Position numbers and translations under genes: made by a program | Assembly (NCBI RefSeq): GCF_024400215.1 | Contig: NZ_CP053748.1 | Coordinates: 2,108,001 to 2,172,000, forward strand | Source of the DNA: Massilia sp. erpn | GTDB taxonomy: Bacteria > Pseudomonadota > Gammaproteobacteria > Burkholderiales > Burkholderiaceae_D | Direction: 5' to 3' | Length of the DNA: 64,000 nucleotides | The notes under the pieces: model-generated | Seen by the model: the letters and a program-made list of their open reading frames with translations, nothing else | The model's database searches: none | What the model was told of the DNA's origin: nothing | Part shown: positions 35,341-43,141 of the stretch, piece after piece | Layout: each line of letters starts with the position of its first letter | Position numbering within the stretch: position 1 is the stretch's first letter

Positions 35341-38300
35341 TTACTTGGTGGCAGCGAGCCAGCCTTGCGCTTTCTGGCTGTCGTGCAAGGCTTCCAGCTG
35401 CTTGTGGCTGCCGTCCGGCGACGCTTGCAGCGCCGCCATCTGGCCGCCGGCCGCGAACCGCTCGAGCGCATTGGTCAGCGCCTGCACCTGCAGCGACAGC
35501 GGCGAAGCCAGGGCGACCAGCGTCGGTTCGGGCAAGCGGGCCGGCGCCGGGCCGCTACCAGCCTTGCCTGGCGGACTGGCCGCCTGCAGCGCTGCCGCGT
35601 CGCCGCTCTGCGCCGCGCCAGCGGCGGCCACCAGTGCCGGATTGGCGTGGACGGTGCGCGGCGGCGCTGCCAACGGCATGGGCGCCGTGGCCAATGTTGC
35701 CGGCGTGTCAGCCGGGATAGCCGCCAGGCTTGGCGCGTCAGCGGCAGGCTGTTGCGCGTCGATGGCCGCCGGCGCCAGGGCCGGCAGGGCGGCGGCCGCC
35801 TGCGCGCCGCCGGATGCGGCCACTGCCTGGCCTGCGCTGGCTGCCTTGGCGGCCGCCAGCAGGCCGTTGCCAGCTTGTCCAGCGGCGGCCGCGCCGGTAG
35901 CGAACCAGACGTCGGCCGCGGCGTGCTGGCGGCCCTGGGTGTCGGTCCAGCTGGACGTCAAGCCGATGCGGTTGCCGTTCTGGCGCGCTTCCGAGGCTTG
36001 CGCCTGCAGCGAGAGCGAGGCCACGCCGAGCGAGGCCAGGGTGTGCAGCTCGCCGGCCTGGCTCACGCCGTCGCCGTTGGCATCGACCCAGACGCGCAAC
36101 TGGCTATACGCCCGGTCGGCGCTGTCGATGCGGCCATCGCCATTGCTGTCGAGTTCGCGCAGCGCGGCATAGGCATCGCGCGCCTTGCTGCCGTCGGCCA
36201 GGGTGACGGCGCTGCCGAACAGCTCGCCGCCATCGTTGATCCGGCCGTCGCCGTTGCGGTCCAGGGCCAGCAGGCCGTCGCGCGGGCCGGCCCAGCCGGT
36301 CTGCACTTTCTGGCCGCGGCCATAGATGTCGAATTGCACGCCGGCCTCGCGGCCCAGGGTGCTGACGCCGTCGCCGTCCAGGTCGAGCACCAGCGGCGTG
36401 GCATAGCGCGTCGAGGCTGGATTCAGTGCCATGGTCTGTTCCACCGTCATGGCCGCGATCTGGGCATTGGTGAAGCCATGGTCGATCTGGATCACGCTGA
36501 GCGCGGCCAGGTCGGCCGTTTCCATGGCCGCGATCTGGGCCGTGGTAAAGGCGGCGATCTGGGCCGTGCCAAGGGAGGCCGCCTGTACCGTGGTCAGAGC
36601 GGCGATCTGGGCCGGTTTCAGCGCCGCGATCTGGGCTGGGCTCAGGGCCGCGTACTGCACGGCGCTCAGGGCGCCCAGTTGCTGGCTGTTCAGCGCGCCC
36701 AGCTGGATGCCGTTGAAGCTGGCCAGCTGGGTGGTGGAAAACGCTTGCATCTGGGCCGTGCTCAAGCCGGCCAGCTGGCTGACTTTGAGGCCGGCCAGTT
36801 GGGCATTGCTGAGGTTGACGAGCTGGTTGCCCGAGAAATAGCCGATCTGCAGCGAACTGAAGGCGCCGATCTGGGCCGCGCTGAGCACCGACAACTGGGC
36901 CGTCGACAGGGCGCCGATCTGGTCGATATTCAAGGCCGCCAGCTGCGAGTTCTTGAGCGCCTTGAGCTGGTTGGCGCTGAGCACGGCGGCCTGTTCGGCC
37001 GTCAGCGCGCCGATCTGGGTGGCGCTCAGCGTGGCGATCTGGGCCGTGCCCAGACTGCCGACCTGGGCCGTCGTCAAGGCGGCCACCTGGTCGGCCGTCA
37101 GCGCCGTCAGCTGGGCCAGGCGGATGGCGGCCAGCTGGGCCGTGCTGAGCGCCTGGATTTGCTCATTGTTCAGCACCGGCAGCTGGGCCGCGCTCAGGTA
37201 ACCGATCTGGGCCACGGTGAGGGCGGCGATCTGGGCCGTGCTGAGCACGGTCAGATGGTCGGCGTTGAGCACGGCGATCTGGGCGCTGCTCAGGGTGGCG
37301 ATCTGGCCCGTGCCGAGCACGCCCATCAGGGCCGGCGGCAGCGCATTGATCTGGGCGCCGCTGAGCGCCGCCACTTGCGCGTTCGACACGGCCGCCAACT
37401 GGTCGCTGCCCAGGCCGGGCAGGGCGCTTTCGCTGAGGGCGCGGATCTGCGCCGTGTTCAGTGCCTGCAACTGCTCCGTGGCCAGCGTGGCCAGCTGCTG
37501 GGCGTCGAAGGCGGCGATCTGCTGGGTGCCGAGGGCGCGCAGCTGGGCCGTGGCGAGCGCGGCGATCTGGCCGGTCGCCAGCGCCTGGATCTGCTGGCTG
37601 CTGAAGGCCTGGACCTGGCGCGTGCTGAGCGCGGCCAGGTCCTCGGTTTCCAGCGCGCGCACCTGCTCGGTCGCCAGGGCCGCCAGCTGGAGATTGTTCA
37701 TGGCCTGCATCTGCGCCGTGTTGAGGGCAACGATGTGGGCGGTGTTCAAGCCCAGGCCGAACTGGTCTGCCGTCAGCGCGGCAATCGCGGCCGTGCTCAG
37801 CGCGGCCAGCTGCGCCGTGCCGAGCAGGCCCAATTGGGCCGTGCCGAAACCGCCCACCTGGCCGGCCCGCAAGGCGGCGGCCTGGTCGGTGCTGAGGACG
37901 GCGATCTGGTCGCTGCGCAGGGCCGCCAGCTGGCCCGGTTTCAGCGCCGCCACGGCCGCCGTGTTCAGGGCGGCGAATTGGCTGCTGCCGAGGCCATAGC
38001 TGAGCTGGCTGGTGCTCAGGGCGCTGGCGGCGGCCGTGCCGAGCGCGGCCGCTTGCCCCACGGTCAGCGCCGCGATCTGCTCGGTGTTCAGGGCGCCGAT
38101 CTGCAGGCTGCCGAACCCGGCGATCTGGGCGCTGCCCAGGGACTGGATCTGGGCCGTCGTCAGCGACGCGATCTGGGCCGTGTTCATGACGGCCAGCGCG
38201 GCCGTGTTCAAGGCGCGCAACTGGTCACTGCTGAGCCAGCGGAACTGGGCCGAGCTGAACGCGGCCAGCTGGTCGCCGCGCAGCACGGCCAGGTCTTCCG

Positions 38301-41300
38301 TTTCCAGCGCCGCCATCTGGGCGCTGTTGAGCAGGGCCAGTTGGCTGGTGCGCAAGGCCAGGATCTGGGCCGTGTTGAAGGCGGCGATCTGGGCCGTGCT
38401 GAGGCCGCTGCTGATCTGGCTGTTGCTCAGGCCGCCGATAGCGCTGCTGCCGAGGGCGTTGAACTGGGTGGTGGACAGGGCCGCCAATTGCAGGCTGGTC
38501 AAGGCGCCCAGCTGGTTGGCGCCGAACGCGGCCAACTGGCCCGTGGCCAGGGCCGCCACCTGCTCGGTGCTCAGGCCCAGACCGATCTGCGTGGCCGTCA
38601 GCGCGCGCACGGCGCTGCTGGACAGGGCGTTCAACTGGTCGGGGCGCAGGCCGCGGATCTGGCTGCTGTTCAGGGCCACGATCTGGCTGCTGCGCAGGGC
38701 GTTCAAGTCCTGGGTTTCGAGCACGCTGATCTGGAAGCTGTTGAGCGCGGCCAGCAGGGTGTTGCTCAAGCCCGCGTACTGGGTGGTGGTCATGGCGATC
38801 AGCTGGTTGCTGCTCAAGGCGCCCAGCTGGGCCGTGGTCAGGCCGGCAATGCCGGCGCTGCTGAAGTTGCTGAGGATTTCCGTGCTGAGACCGGCAATCG
38901 TGGCTGTTGCCAGCGCCGCCACCTGGTGGCTGCGCAGGGCGGCGAAGTCTTGCGACTCCATGGCTGCCAGCTGGGTGCTGCTCAGGGCTGCGATCTGGGC
39001 CGTGGTCAGCGCGCTGGCCTGGTCGGTGGTCAGCGCGACGATCTGGTCGGTGGACAGGGCCGCGATCTGGGCCGTGCGGAAGGCCGTGATCTGGTTGCTG
39101 CGCAAGGCGGCGAAGTCGGCCGTTTCCAGCGCCGCCAGCATGGCCGTGCTGAAGGACGCCAGCTGGCTGCCGTACAGCGCGGCGGCCTGGGCCGTGGTGA
39201 AGGCGGCGATGCGCGCCGCGCTCAAACCGTTCAACTGGCGCGTGCTCAGAGAACCGATCTGCAGGCTGCCAAGGGTGGTGTACTGCGCGTCGCTGAGGGC
39301 GGCCAACTGGCTATCCTTGAGCGCCTGCACTTGGCCGTAGCGCAAGGCGTTGAGGTCGGCCGTTTCCATGGCGCGCAGCTGATTCTCGCCCAGGGCGGCG
39401 ATCTGGGCCGTGCTCAAGGCGACGATCTGGGCCGTGCTGAAGGCGGCCATGGTGGCGGCGTCCAGGTCGGCCAGGGCGGCCGTGCTGATGCCGCCGATCT
39501 GCGGCGCCTTGATGCTGGCGAAGTCCTGAGTTTCCATGGCGTTCAGCTGTGCGCCGCTGAGGCCGGCCAACTGGCGCAGGGTCAATGCGCCGGCCTGGGC
39601 CGTGCTGAGGGCGACCAGCTGGGCGGCGCTCAGGCTGGCCATCTGGCTGCTGCTCAGATAGCCGATCTGCGCCGTGCTGAGCAGGGCCAACTGGTTCTCG
39701 CTCAAGTTGGCCAGGGCCTGGGTCGACAGGCTGGCGATCTGCTGCTGGCGCAGCGCGCGCAAGTCTTCCGAGGCCAGCGCATTCAATTGCTCGCTGGTCA
39801 GGTAGCTGAGCTGGCGCGTGCCGAGGTTGGCCAGCTGGGCCGTGGTCAGCGCCGTGATGTGCTGACTGCCCAGGCTGGCGATCTGCTGCGAGTTCAAGCC
39901 GTTCAGCGCCTGCCACTTGATGGCCGCGAAGTCGGCCGTTTCGAGGGCGGCCAGTTGCTCGGGGCGCATGCCGCTGAGCTGCTGGGTATTCAGGGCCGCC
40001 ATCTGGGCCGTGGTCATGGCCACGATCTGGGCCGTGTTGAGGGAGGCCATCTGGCCCGGGGTCAGGCCGGCGATCTGTTTGGTGCTCAGCGCGGCGATCT
40101 GGGCCGTGCTGAGGTCGGAAAAGCGCAGCGCGCCCAGGGCCGCCAGCTGGGCCGGGCTGAGCACGGCAAAGTCTTGCGGCTCGAACGCGGCCAGCTGGGC
40201 CGTGCTGAGCGAGGCCATCTGGGCGGTGGTCAGGGCCATGGCCTGGGCCGTCGTGAGCGCCGCGATCAGGGCCGGCGACAAGGTGGCGACCAGGTCGATA
40301 TTCAGGGAGGCGATCAGGCGCGTGCCGAGCGCGGCCCAGTCCTGGGTTTCCAGCGCATTCAATTGCGCGCTGCTCAAGGCCGACAGTTGGCGAGTGCTGA
40401 GCGCCGCCGCCTGGGCCGTGCCGAGTGCGGCCACCTGGGCCAGGCTCAGGGCACGGATCTGCGCCGTGCTCAGGCCGCCGATCTGGCGGCTGCCGAGCGC
40501 TGCCAACTGGCCCGCGTCGAGGCCGGCGATCAGGGCCGTGGCCAGCGCGCCGATCTGCTGCGAAGCCAGTTGGCCCAGCTTGTCGGCGCCGAGCGCGGCC
40601 AGTTGTTCCGCGCTGAGCAGGCTCAGCGTGCGCGTGCTCAAGCCCGCGAGCTGGGCGCTGCGCAGGGCCGCCAGCTGGGCGCTCTGCAAGGCCGCGACCT
40701 GGTCGGTTTGCAGCCCAAGCAACTGGCTGCTCTTCAGCGCCGCGAAGTCTTCCGTTTCGATGGCCGCCAGCTGCTCATTGCTCAGCAAACCGATCTGGCG
40801 CAGGCTGAGCGCAGCCGCCTGCTGGGTGGTCAGGGCGGCGATCTGGGCCGTATTGAAGCCGGCCAGCTGCTTGCTGTCCAACGCTATCAGCTGGCGCGTT
40901 TTCAGGGCCGCCACATCCTGGGTTTCCATGGCGCCGATCTGGACGCTGTTCAGCGCTTGCAACTGACTATTGCTGAGCTGGCTCACCTGTTCCGTGCCGA
41001 GGCCGGCGATCTGGTCGGAGCGCAGCACGGCCAGTTGCCGGCTGGTCAGCGCGATCAGCTGGGCACTGCGCAAGGCCGCCAGGTTTTCCGTTTCCAGCGC
41101 CGCCACCTGGGTGGTGCTCAGGGCGGCGATCTGCTGGCTGCCGAGTTGGGTGAACTGGGTGGTGCTGAAGCCGTCGGCGATCTGCTCGTTGCTGAGGGCG
41201 GCGATTTGCTGCGAGCTCAAGCCATGCAACTGGGGGGCGCCAAAGCCAGTGTGCAGCTGGGCCGTGGTCATGGCTTGCAGGCTGCGCGTGGTGATGGCGC

Positions 41301-41460
41301 GGATTTGCTGCGAACTCATCACCTGCAACTGGGTGCTGCTGAAGGCGACGATCTGCTCGGGCCGCAGGCTGGCCATATCGGCCGTCTTGAGCAGCGTGAT
41401 CTGATAGGTGCTGAGGCCGGCGATCTGCGCCGTGTTCAGGTCGGGTACGATAGAGGGCAT
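35341..41460 (-). CDS. Giant octapeptide-repeat surface protein, probable type I secretion substrate (copy 2)
   Basis: 2,039 residues. ATG 41460 has AAGGAG 9 bases upstream (MPSIVPDLNTAQIAGLSTYQ). The array runs to about residue 1,680 with the same octad consensus as copy 1 but far more sequence variation per unit (LSTAQIAA, LRSDQIAV, FSSLQIGY) and no long near-identical DNA blocks. ETxD-type octads recur at spacings of 7, 10, 17, 27 and 47 units. The calcium-binding-like module has four acidic loops (LDLDGDGVSTLG, LDRNGDGRINDGGELFG, LDSNGDGRIDSAD, VDANGDGVSQAGEL) and aligns with copy 1 almost residue by residue. An Ala/Pro-rich stretch follows, then a tail ending GWLAATK. I noticed no Cys and no Sec signal. 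The distance from start to the calcium module (about 1,690 residues) nearly equals that in copy 1 (about 1,680). Presumed client of the exporter at 15555-19057. Confidence 0.85.
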   Translation of the reverse strand: MPSIVPDLNTAQIAGLSTYQITLLKTADMASLRPEQIVAFSSTQLQVMSSQQIRAITTRSLQAMTTAQLHTGFGAPQLHGLSSQQIAALSNEQIADGFSTTQFTQLGSQQIAALSTTQVAALETENLAALRSAQLIALTSRQLAVLRSDQIAGLGTEQVSQLSNSQLQALNSVQIGAMETQDVAALKTRQLIALDSKQLAGFNTAQIAALTTQQAAALSLRQIGLLSNEQLAAIETEDFAALKSSQLLGLQTDQVAALQSAQLAALRSAQLAGLSTRTLSLLSAEQLAALGADKLGQLASQQIGALATALIAGLDAGQLAALGSRQIGGLSTAQIRALSLAQVAALGTAQAAALSTRQLSALSSAQLNALETQDWAALGTRLIASLNIDLVATLSPALIAALTTAQAMALTTAQMASLSTAQLAAFEPQDFAVLSPAQLAALGALRFSDLSTAQIAALSTKQIAGLTPGQMASLNTAQIVAMTTAQMAALNTQQLSGMRPEQLAALETADFAAIKWQALNGLNSQQIASLGSQHITALTTAQLANLGTRQLSYLTSEQLNALASEDLRALRQQQIASLSTQALANLSENQLALLSTAQIGYLSSSQMASLSAAQLVALSTAQAGALTLRQLAGLSGAQLNAMETQDFASIKAPQIGGISTAALADLDAATMAAFSTAQIVALSTAQIAALGENQLRAMETADLNALRYGQVQALKDSQLAALSDAQYTTLGSLQIGSLSTRQLNGLSAARIAAFTTAQAAALYGSQLASFSTAMLAALETADFAALRSNQITAFRTAQIAALSTDQIVALTTDQASALTTAQIAALSSTQLAAMESQDFAALRSHQVAALATATIAGLSTEILSNFSSAGIAGLTTAQLGALSSNQLIAMTTTQYAGLSNTLLAALNSFQISVLETQDLNALRSSQIVALNSSQIRGLRPDQLNALSSSAVRALTATQIGLGLSTEQVAALATGQLAAFGANQLGALTSLQLAALSTTQFNALGSSAIGGLSNSQISSGLSTAQIAAFNTAQILALRTSQLALLNSAQMAALETEDLAVLRGDQLAAFSSAQFRWLSSDQLRALNTAALAVMNTAQIASLTTAQIQSLGSAQIAGFGSLQIGALNTEQIAALTVGQAAALGTAAASALSTSQLSYGLGSSQFAALNTAAVAALKPGQLAALRSDQIAVLSTDQAAALRAGQVGGFGTAQLGLLGTAQLAALSTAAIAALTADQFGLGLNTAHIVALNTAQMQAMNNLQLAALATEQVRALETEDLAALSTRQVQAFSSQQIQALATGQIAALATAQLRALGTQQIAAFDAQQLATLATEQLQALNTAQIRALSESALPGLGSDQLAAVSNAQVAALSGAQINALPPALMGVLGTGQIATLSSAQIAVLNADHLTVLSTAQIAALTVAQIGYLSAAQLPVLNNEQIQALSTAQLAAIRLAQLTALTADQVAALTTAQVGSLGTAQIATLSATQIGALTAEQAAVLSANQLKALKNSQLAALNIDQIGALSTAQLSVLSAAQIGAFSSLQIGYFSGNQLVNLSNAQLAGLKVSQLAGLSTAQMQAFSTTQLASFNGIQLGALNSQQLGALSAVQYAALSPAQIAALKPAQIAALTTVQAASLGTAQIAAFTTAQIAAMETADLAALSVIQIDHGFTNAQIAAMTVEQTMALNPASTRYATPLVLDLDGDGVSTLGREAGVQFDIYGRGQKVQTGWAGPRDGLLALDRNGDGRINDGGELFGSAVTLADGSKARDAYAALRELDSNGDGRIDSADRAYSQLRVWVDANGDGVSQAGELHTLASLGVASLSLQAQASEARQNGNRIGLTSSWTDTQGRQHAAADVWFATGAAAAGQAGNGLLAAAKAASAGQAVAASGGAQAAAALPALAPAAIDAQQPAADAPSLAAIPADTPATLATAPMPLAAPPRTVHANPALVAAAGAAQSGDAAALQAASPPGKAGSGPAPARLPEPTLVALASPLSLQVQALTNALERFAAGGQMAALQASPDGSHKQLEALHDSQKAQGWLAATK
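36425..41445 (-). repeat. Diverged 24-bp coding repeat array of giant gene 2
   Basis: About 209 octapeptide units. Unlike the array at 9616-14630 I see no recent block duplication: neighbouring units share the consensus but differ at many positions, including codon choice. Nine-residue units with an inserted Gly (IGLGLSTEQ, ISSGLSTAQ, LSYGLGSSQ) occur here as in copy 1. Confidence 0.85.
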
Positions 41461-41541
41461 AGTAAGGTTCTCCTTGCCCCAATATATCCCGAATGCAATA
41501 GCCGCCATGTTGAGAACAGGCGGGGAAATAACGTTTAAATC

Positions 41542-41571
41542 ACTGTACTGAAATAATAACTTCCGCTTCAA
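41542..41571 (-). promoter_or_regulatory. Candidate sigma-70 promoter of giant gene 2
   Basis: On the minus strand TTGAAG (41571-41566) and TACAGT (41547-41542) are spaced by 18 bases within the AT-rich 186-bp region between giant gene 2 and divergent nudC. The match to consensus is moderate and no start site is known. If real, it would give a leader of about 75 bases and could drive the whole 22-kb unit. Confidence 0.35.
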
Positions 41572-41646
41572 TAGTTTTTATTTTTGCATTAAAACCCGTA
41601 TTATCGTGATACACGGTAGCTCGAATAATTTTAAATATAGTCGATA

Positions 41647-42462
41647 ATGTTACAAACTCCTCCGGCCTTTATTCCGCTGATCACGCCCGCTATGGCGGCT
41701 GCGCCCATGCGCCGCGTCTTTCTCTTTCATCAAGGCCAGCTGCTGCTGCGCAGCGCCGATCTGGCCCTGCCCGAGCAGCTGGACGCTTTTGGCCTGAGTC
41801 CTGAACAATTGCACCCGGTCGGCCTGTGGCAGGATTGCTATTACCAGGTGGCCTGGACCGACAACCCGGCCCTGCCCGACGCCGAGCACGGCTGGCACGG
41901 CTTGCGTGCCCTGTTCGGCAGCCTGGACGAGGGCTTGCTGGGCCTGGCCAGCCGCGCCAGCCAGCTGGCCGAATGGGCGCGCACCCACCGCTTCTGCGGC
42001 GCCTGTGCCACGCCGATGGCGCGCGCGGCGGGCGAACGCAGTTTCCAGTGCCCGGCCTGCGGCATGACGGCTTACCCGCGCATTTCGCCGGCCATGATGG
42101 TGCTGATCCGCAAGGGCGAATCGGCGCTGCTGGCCGTGCACGCGCAAGCGCCGTACAAGCGCTTTACCGCCCTGGCCGGTTTTCTGGAAGCGGGCGAATC
42201 GATCGAAGAAGCCGTGCACCGCGAGGTGTATGAGGAAGTCGGCCTGCGCGTGCACAATCTGCGCTATTTCGGCAGCCAGTCCTGGCCTTTCCCGCATTCG
42301 CTGATGATCGCGTTTACCGCCGATTACCTGGACGGGGAAATCCGCGTCGACCCGAATGAAATCAGCGAGGCGCGCTGGTTCGGCCCCGGGGATGAATGGC
42401 CGGAGATGAGCGCCACCGTCTCCATCGCCGCCGCCCTGATCAATGCCCACCGGCCGCGCTGA
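41647..42462 (+). CDS. nudC: NADH pyrophosphatase / NAD-capped RNA hydrolase
   Basis: 271 residues. N-terminal beta domain, then a zinc ribbon with two Cys-x2-Cys pairs (FCGACATPM and FQCPACGMTAYPR), the Nudix box GFLEAGESIEEAVHREVYEEVG, and the NADH-specific motif SQSWPFPHS just after it. NudC hydrolyses NAD(H) and removes NAD caps from RNA. It is divergent from giant gene 2 and probably housekeeping, unrelated to it. Motifs place it firmly in the family. Confidence 0.96.
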   Translation: MLQTPPAFIPLITPAMAAAPMRRVFLFHQGQLLLRSADLALPEQLDAFGLSPEQLHPVGLWQDCYYQVAWTDNPALPDAEHGWHGLRALFGSLDEGLLGLASRASQLAEWARTHRFCGACATPMARAAGERSFQCPACGMTAYPRISPAMMVLIRKGESALLAVHAQAPYKRFTALAGFLEAGESIEEAVHREVYEEVGLRVHNLRYFGSQSWPFPHSLMIAFTADYLDGEIRVDPNEISEARWFGPGDEWPEMSATVSIAAALINAHRPR

Positions 42463-42568
42463 GTCCGGCGCGCGCCCGGACGGCCCCGGCTTTGAGTCAG
42501 GCGCCGGTGCAAGCGCGCCAAAGCCTGTATACTGATGGGTCAATCGCAATTTTCAGACCTTTATCATC

Positions 42569-43138
42569 ATGTCAAAAGACGCAGAATTCTCCGAACACGA
42601 CTGGCGCCGCCTGCTGCAGAGCTTTGGCGAAGACCCGGACCGTCCGGGCTTGATCGAAACGCCGCACCGCGTCAGTAAGGCGTGGAAACACTGGACCTCG
42701 GGCTATGCCCAGAACCCGGTGGAACTGCTGAAGGCCTTTGAAGACGGCGCCGAGCAGTACAACGAACTGATCGTGGTCAAGGGCATCCCCGTCTACAGCC
42801 ACTGCGAACACCACCTGGCGCCGTTCTTCGGCAAGGCCACCGTCGGCTATGTGCCGAACGGCAAAATCGTCGGCCTGTCCAAGCTGACCCGCCTGGTGGA
42901 CTGCTTCGCCAAGCGCCTGCAGGTGCAGGAACGCATGACCATGCAGATCGCCGAAGCGCTGATGGAAGTGCTGGAGCCGAAGGCCGTGGGCGTGGTGGTC
43001 AAATGCCGCCACCTGTGCATGGAAAGCCGCGGCATCCGCACCCCGGGCGAAGAAACCGTGACTTCGGCCATGCTGGGCGAGCTGCAGCCCAACCTGGCCA
43101 TGCGCACCGAATTCCTGGCCCTGGCGCGCGAGCCCTGA
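42569..43138 (+). CDS. folE: GTP cyclohydrolase I
   Basis: 189 residues. The zinc and catalytic motifs of FolE type I are present: GIPVYSHCEHHLAPFFGKA, VGLSKLTRLVDCFAKRLQVQ, and KCRHLCMESRGIRTPGEETV with the second Cys ligand. It catalyses the first step of tetrahydrofolate (pterin) synthesis in the cytoplasm. The next gene starts 3 bases after its stop, suggesting an operon. Confidence 0.97.
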   Translation: MSKDAEFSEHDWRRLLQSFGEDPDRPGLIETPHRVSKAWKHWTSGYAQNPVELLKAFEDGAEQYNELIVVKGIPVYSHCEHHLAPFFGKATVGYVPNGKIVGLSKLTRLVDCFAKRLQVQERMTMQIAEALMEVLEPKAVGVVVKCRHLCMESRGIRTPGEETVTSAMLGELQPNLAMRTEFLALAREP

Positions 43139-43141
43139 GCG

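Noticed and set aside
35260..41538. Plus-strand open frame of about 2,090 codons opposite giant gene 2
   Set aside because: Same shadow effect of a stop-free 24-bp repeat. No ribosome site, no recognisable domain; the minus-strand frame has a Shine-Dalgarno and a conserved C-terminal module.
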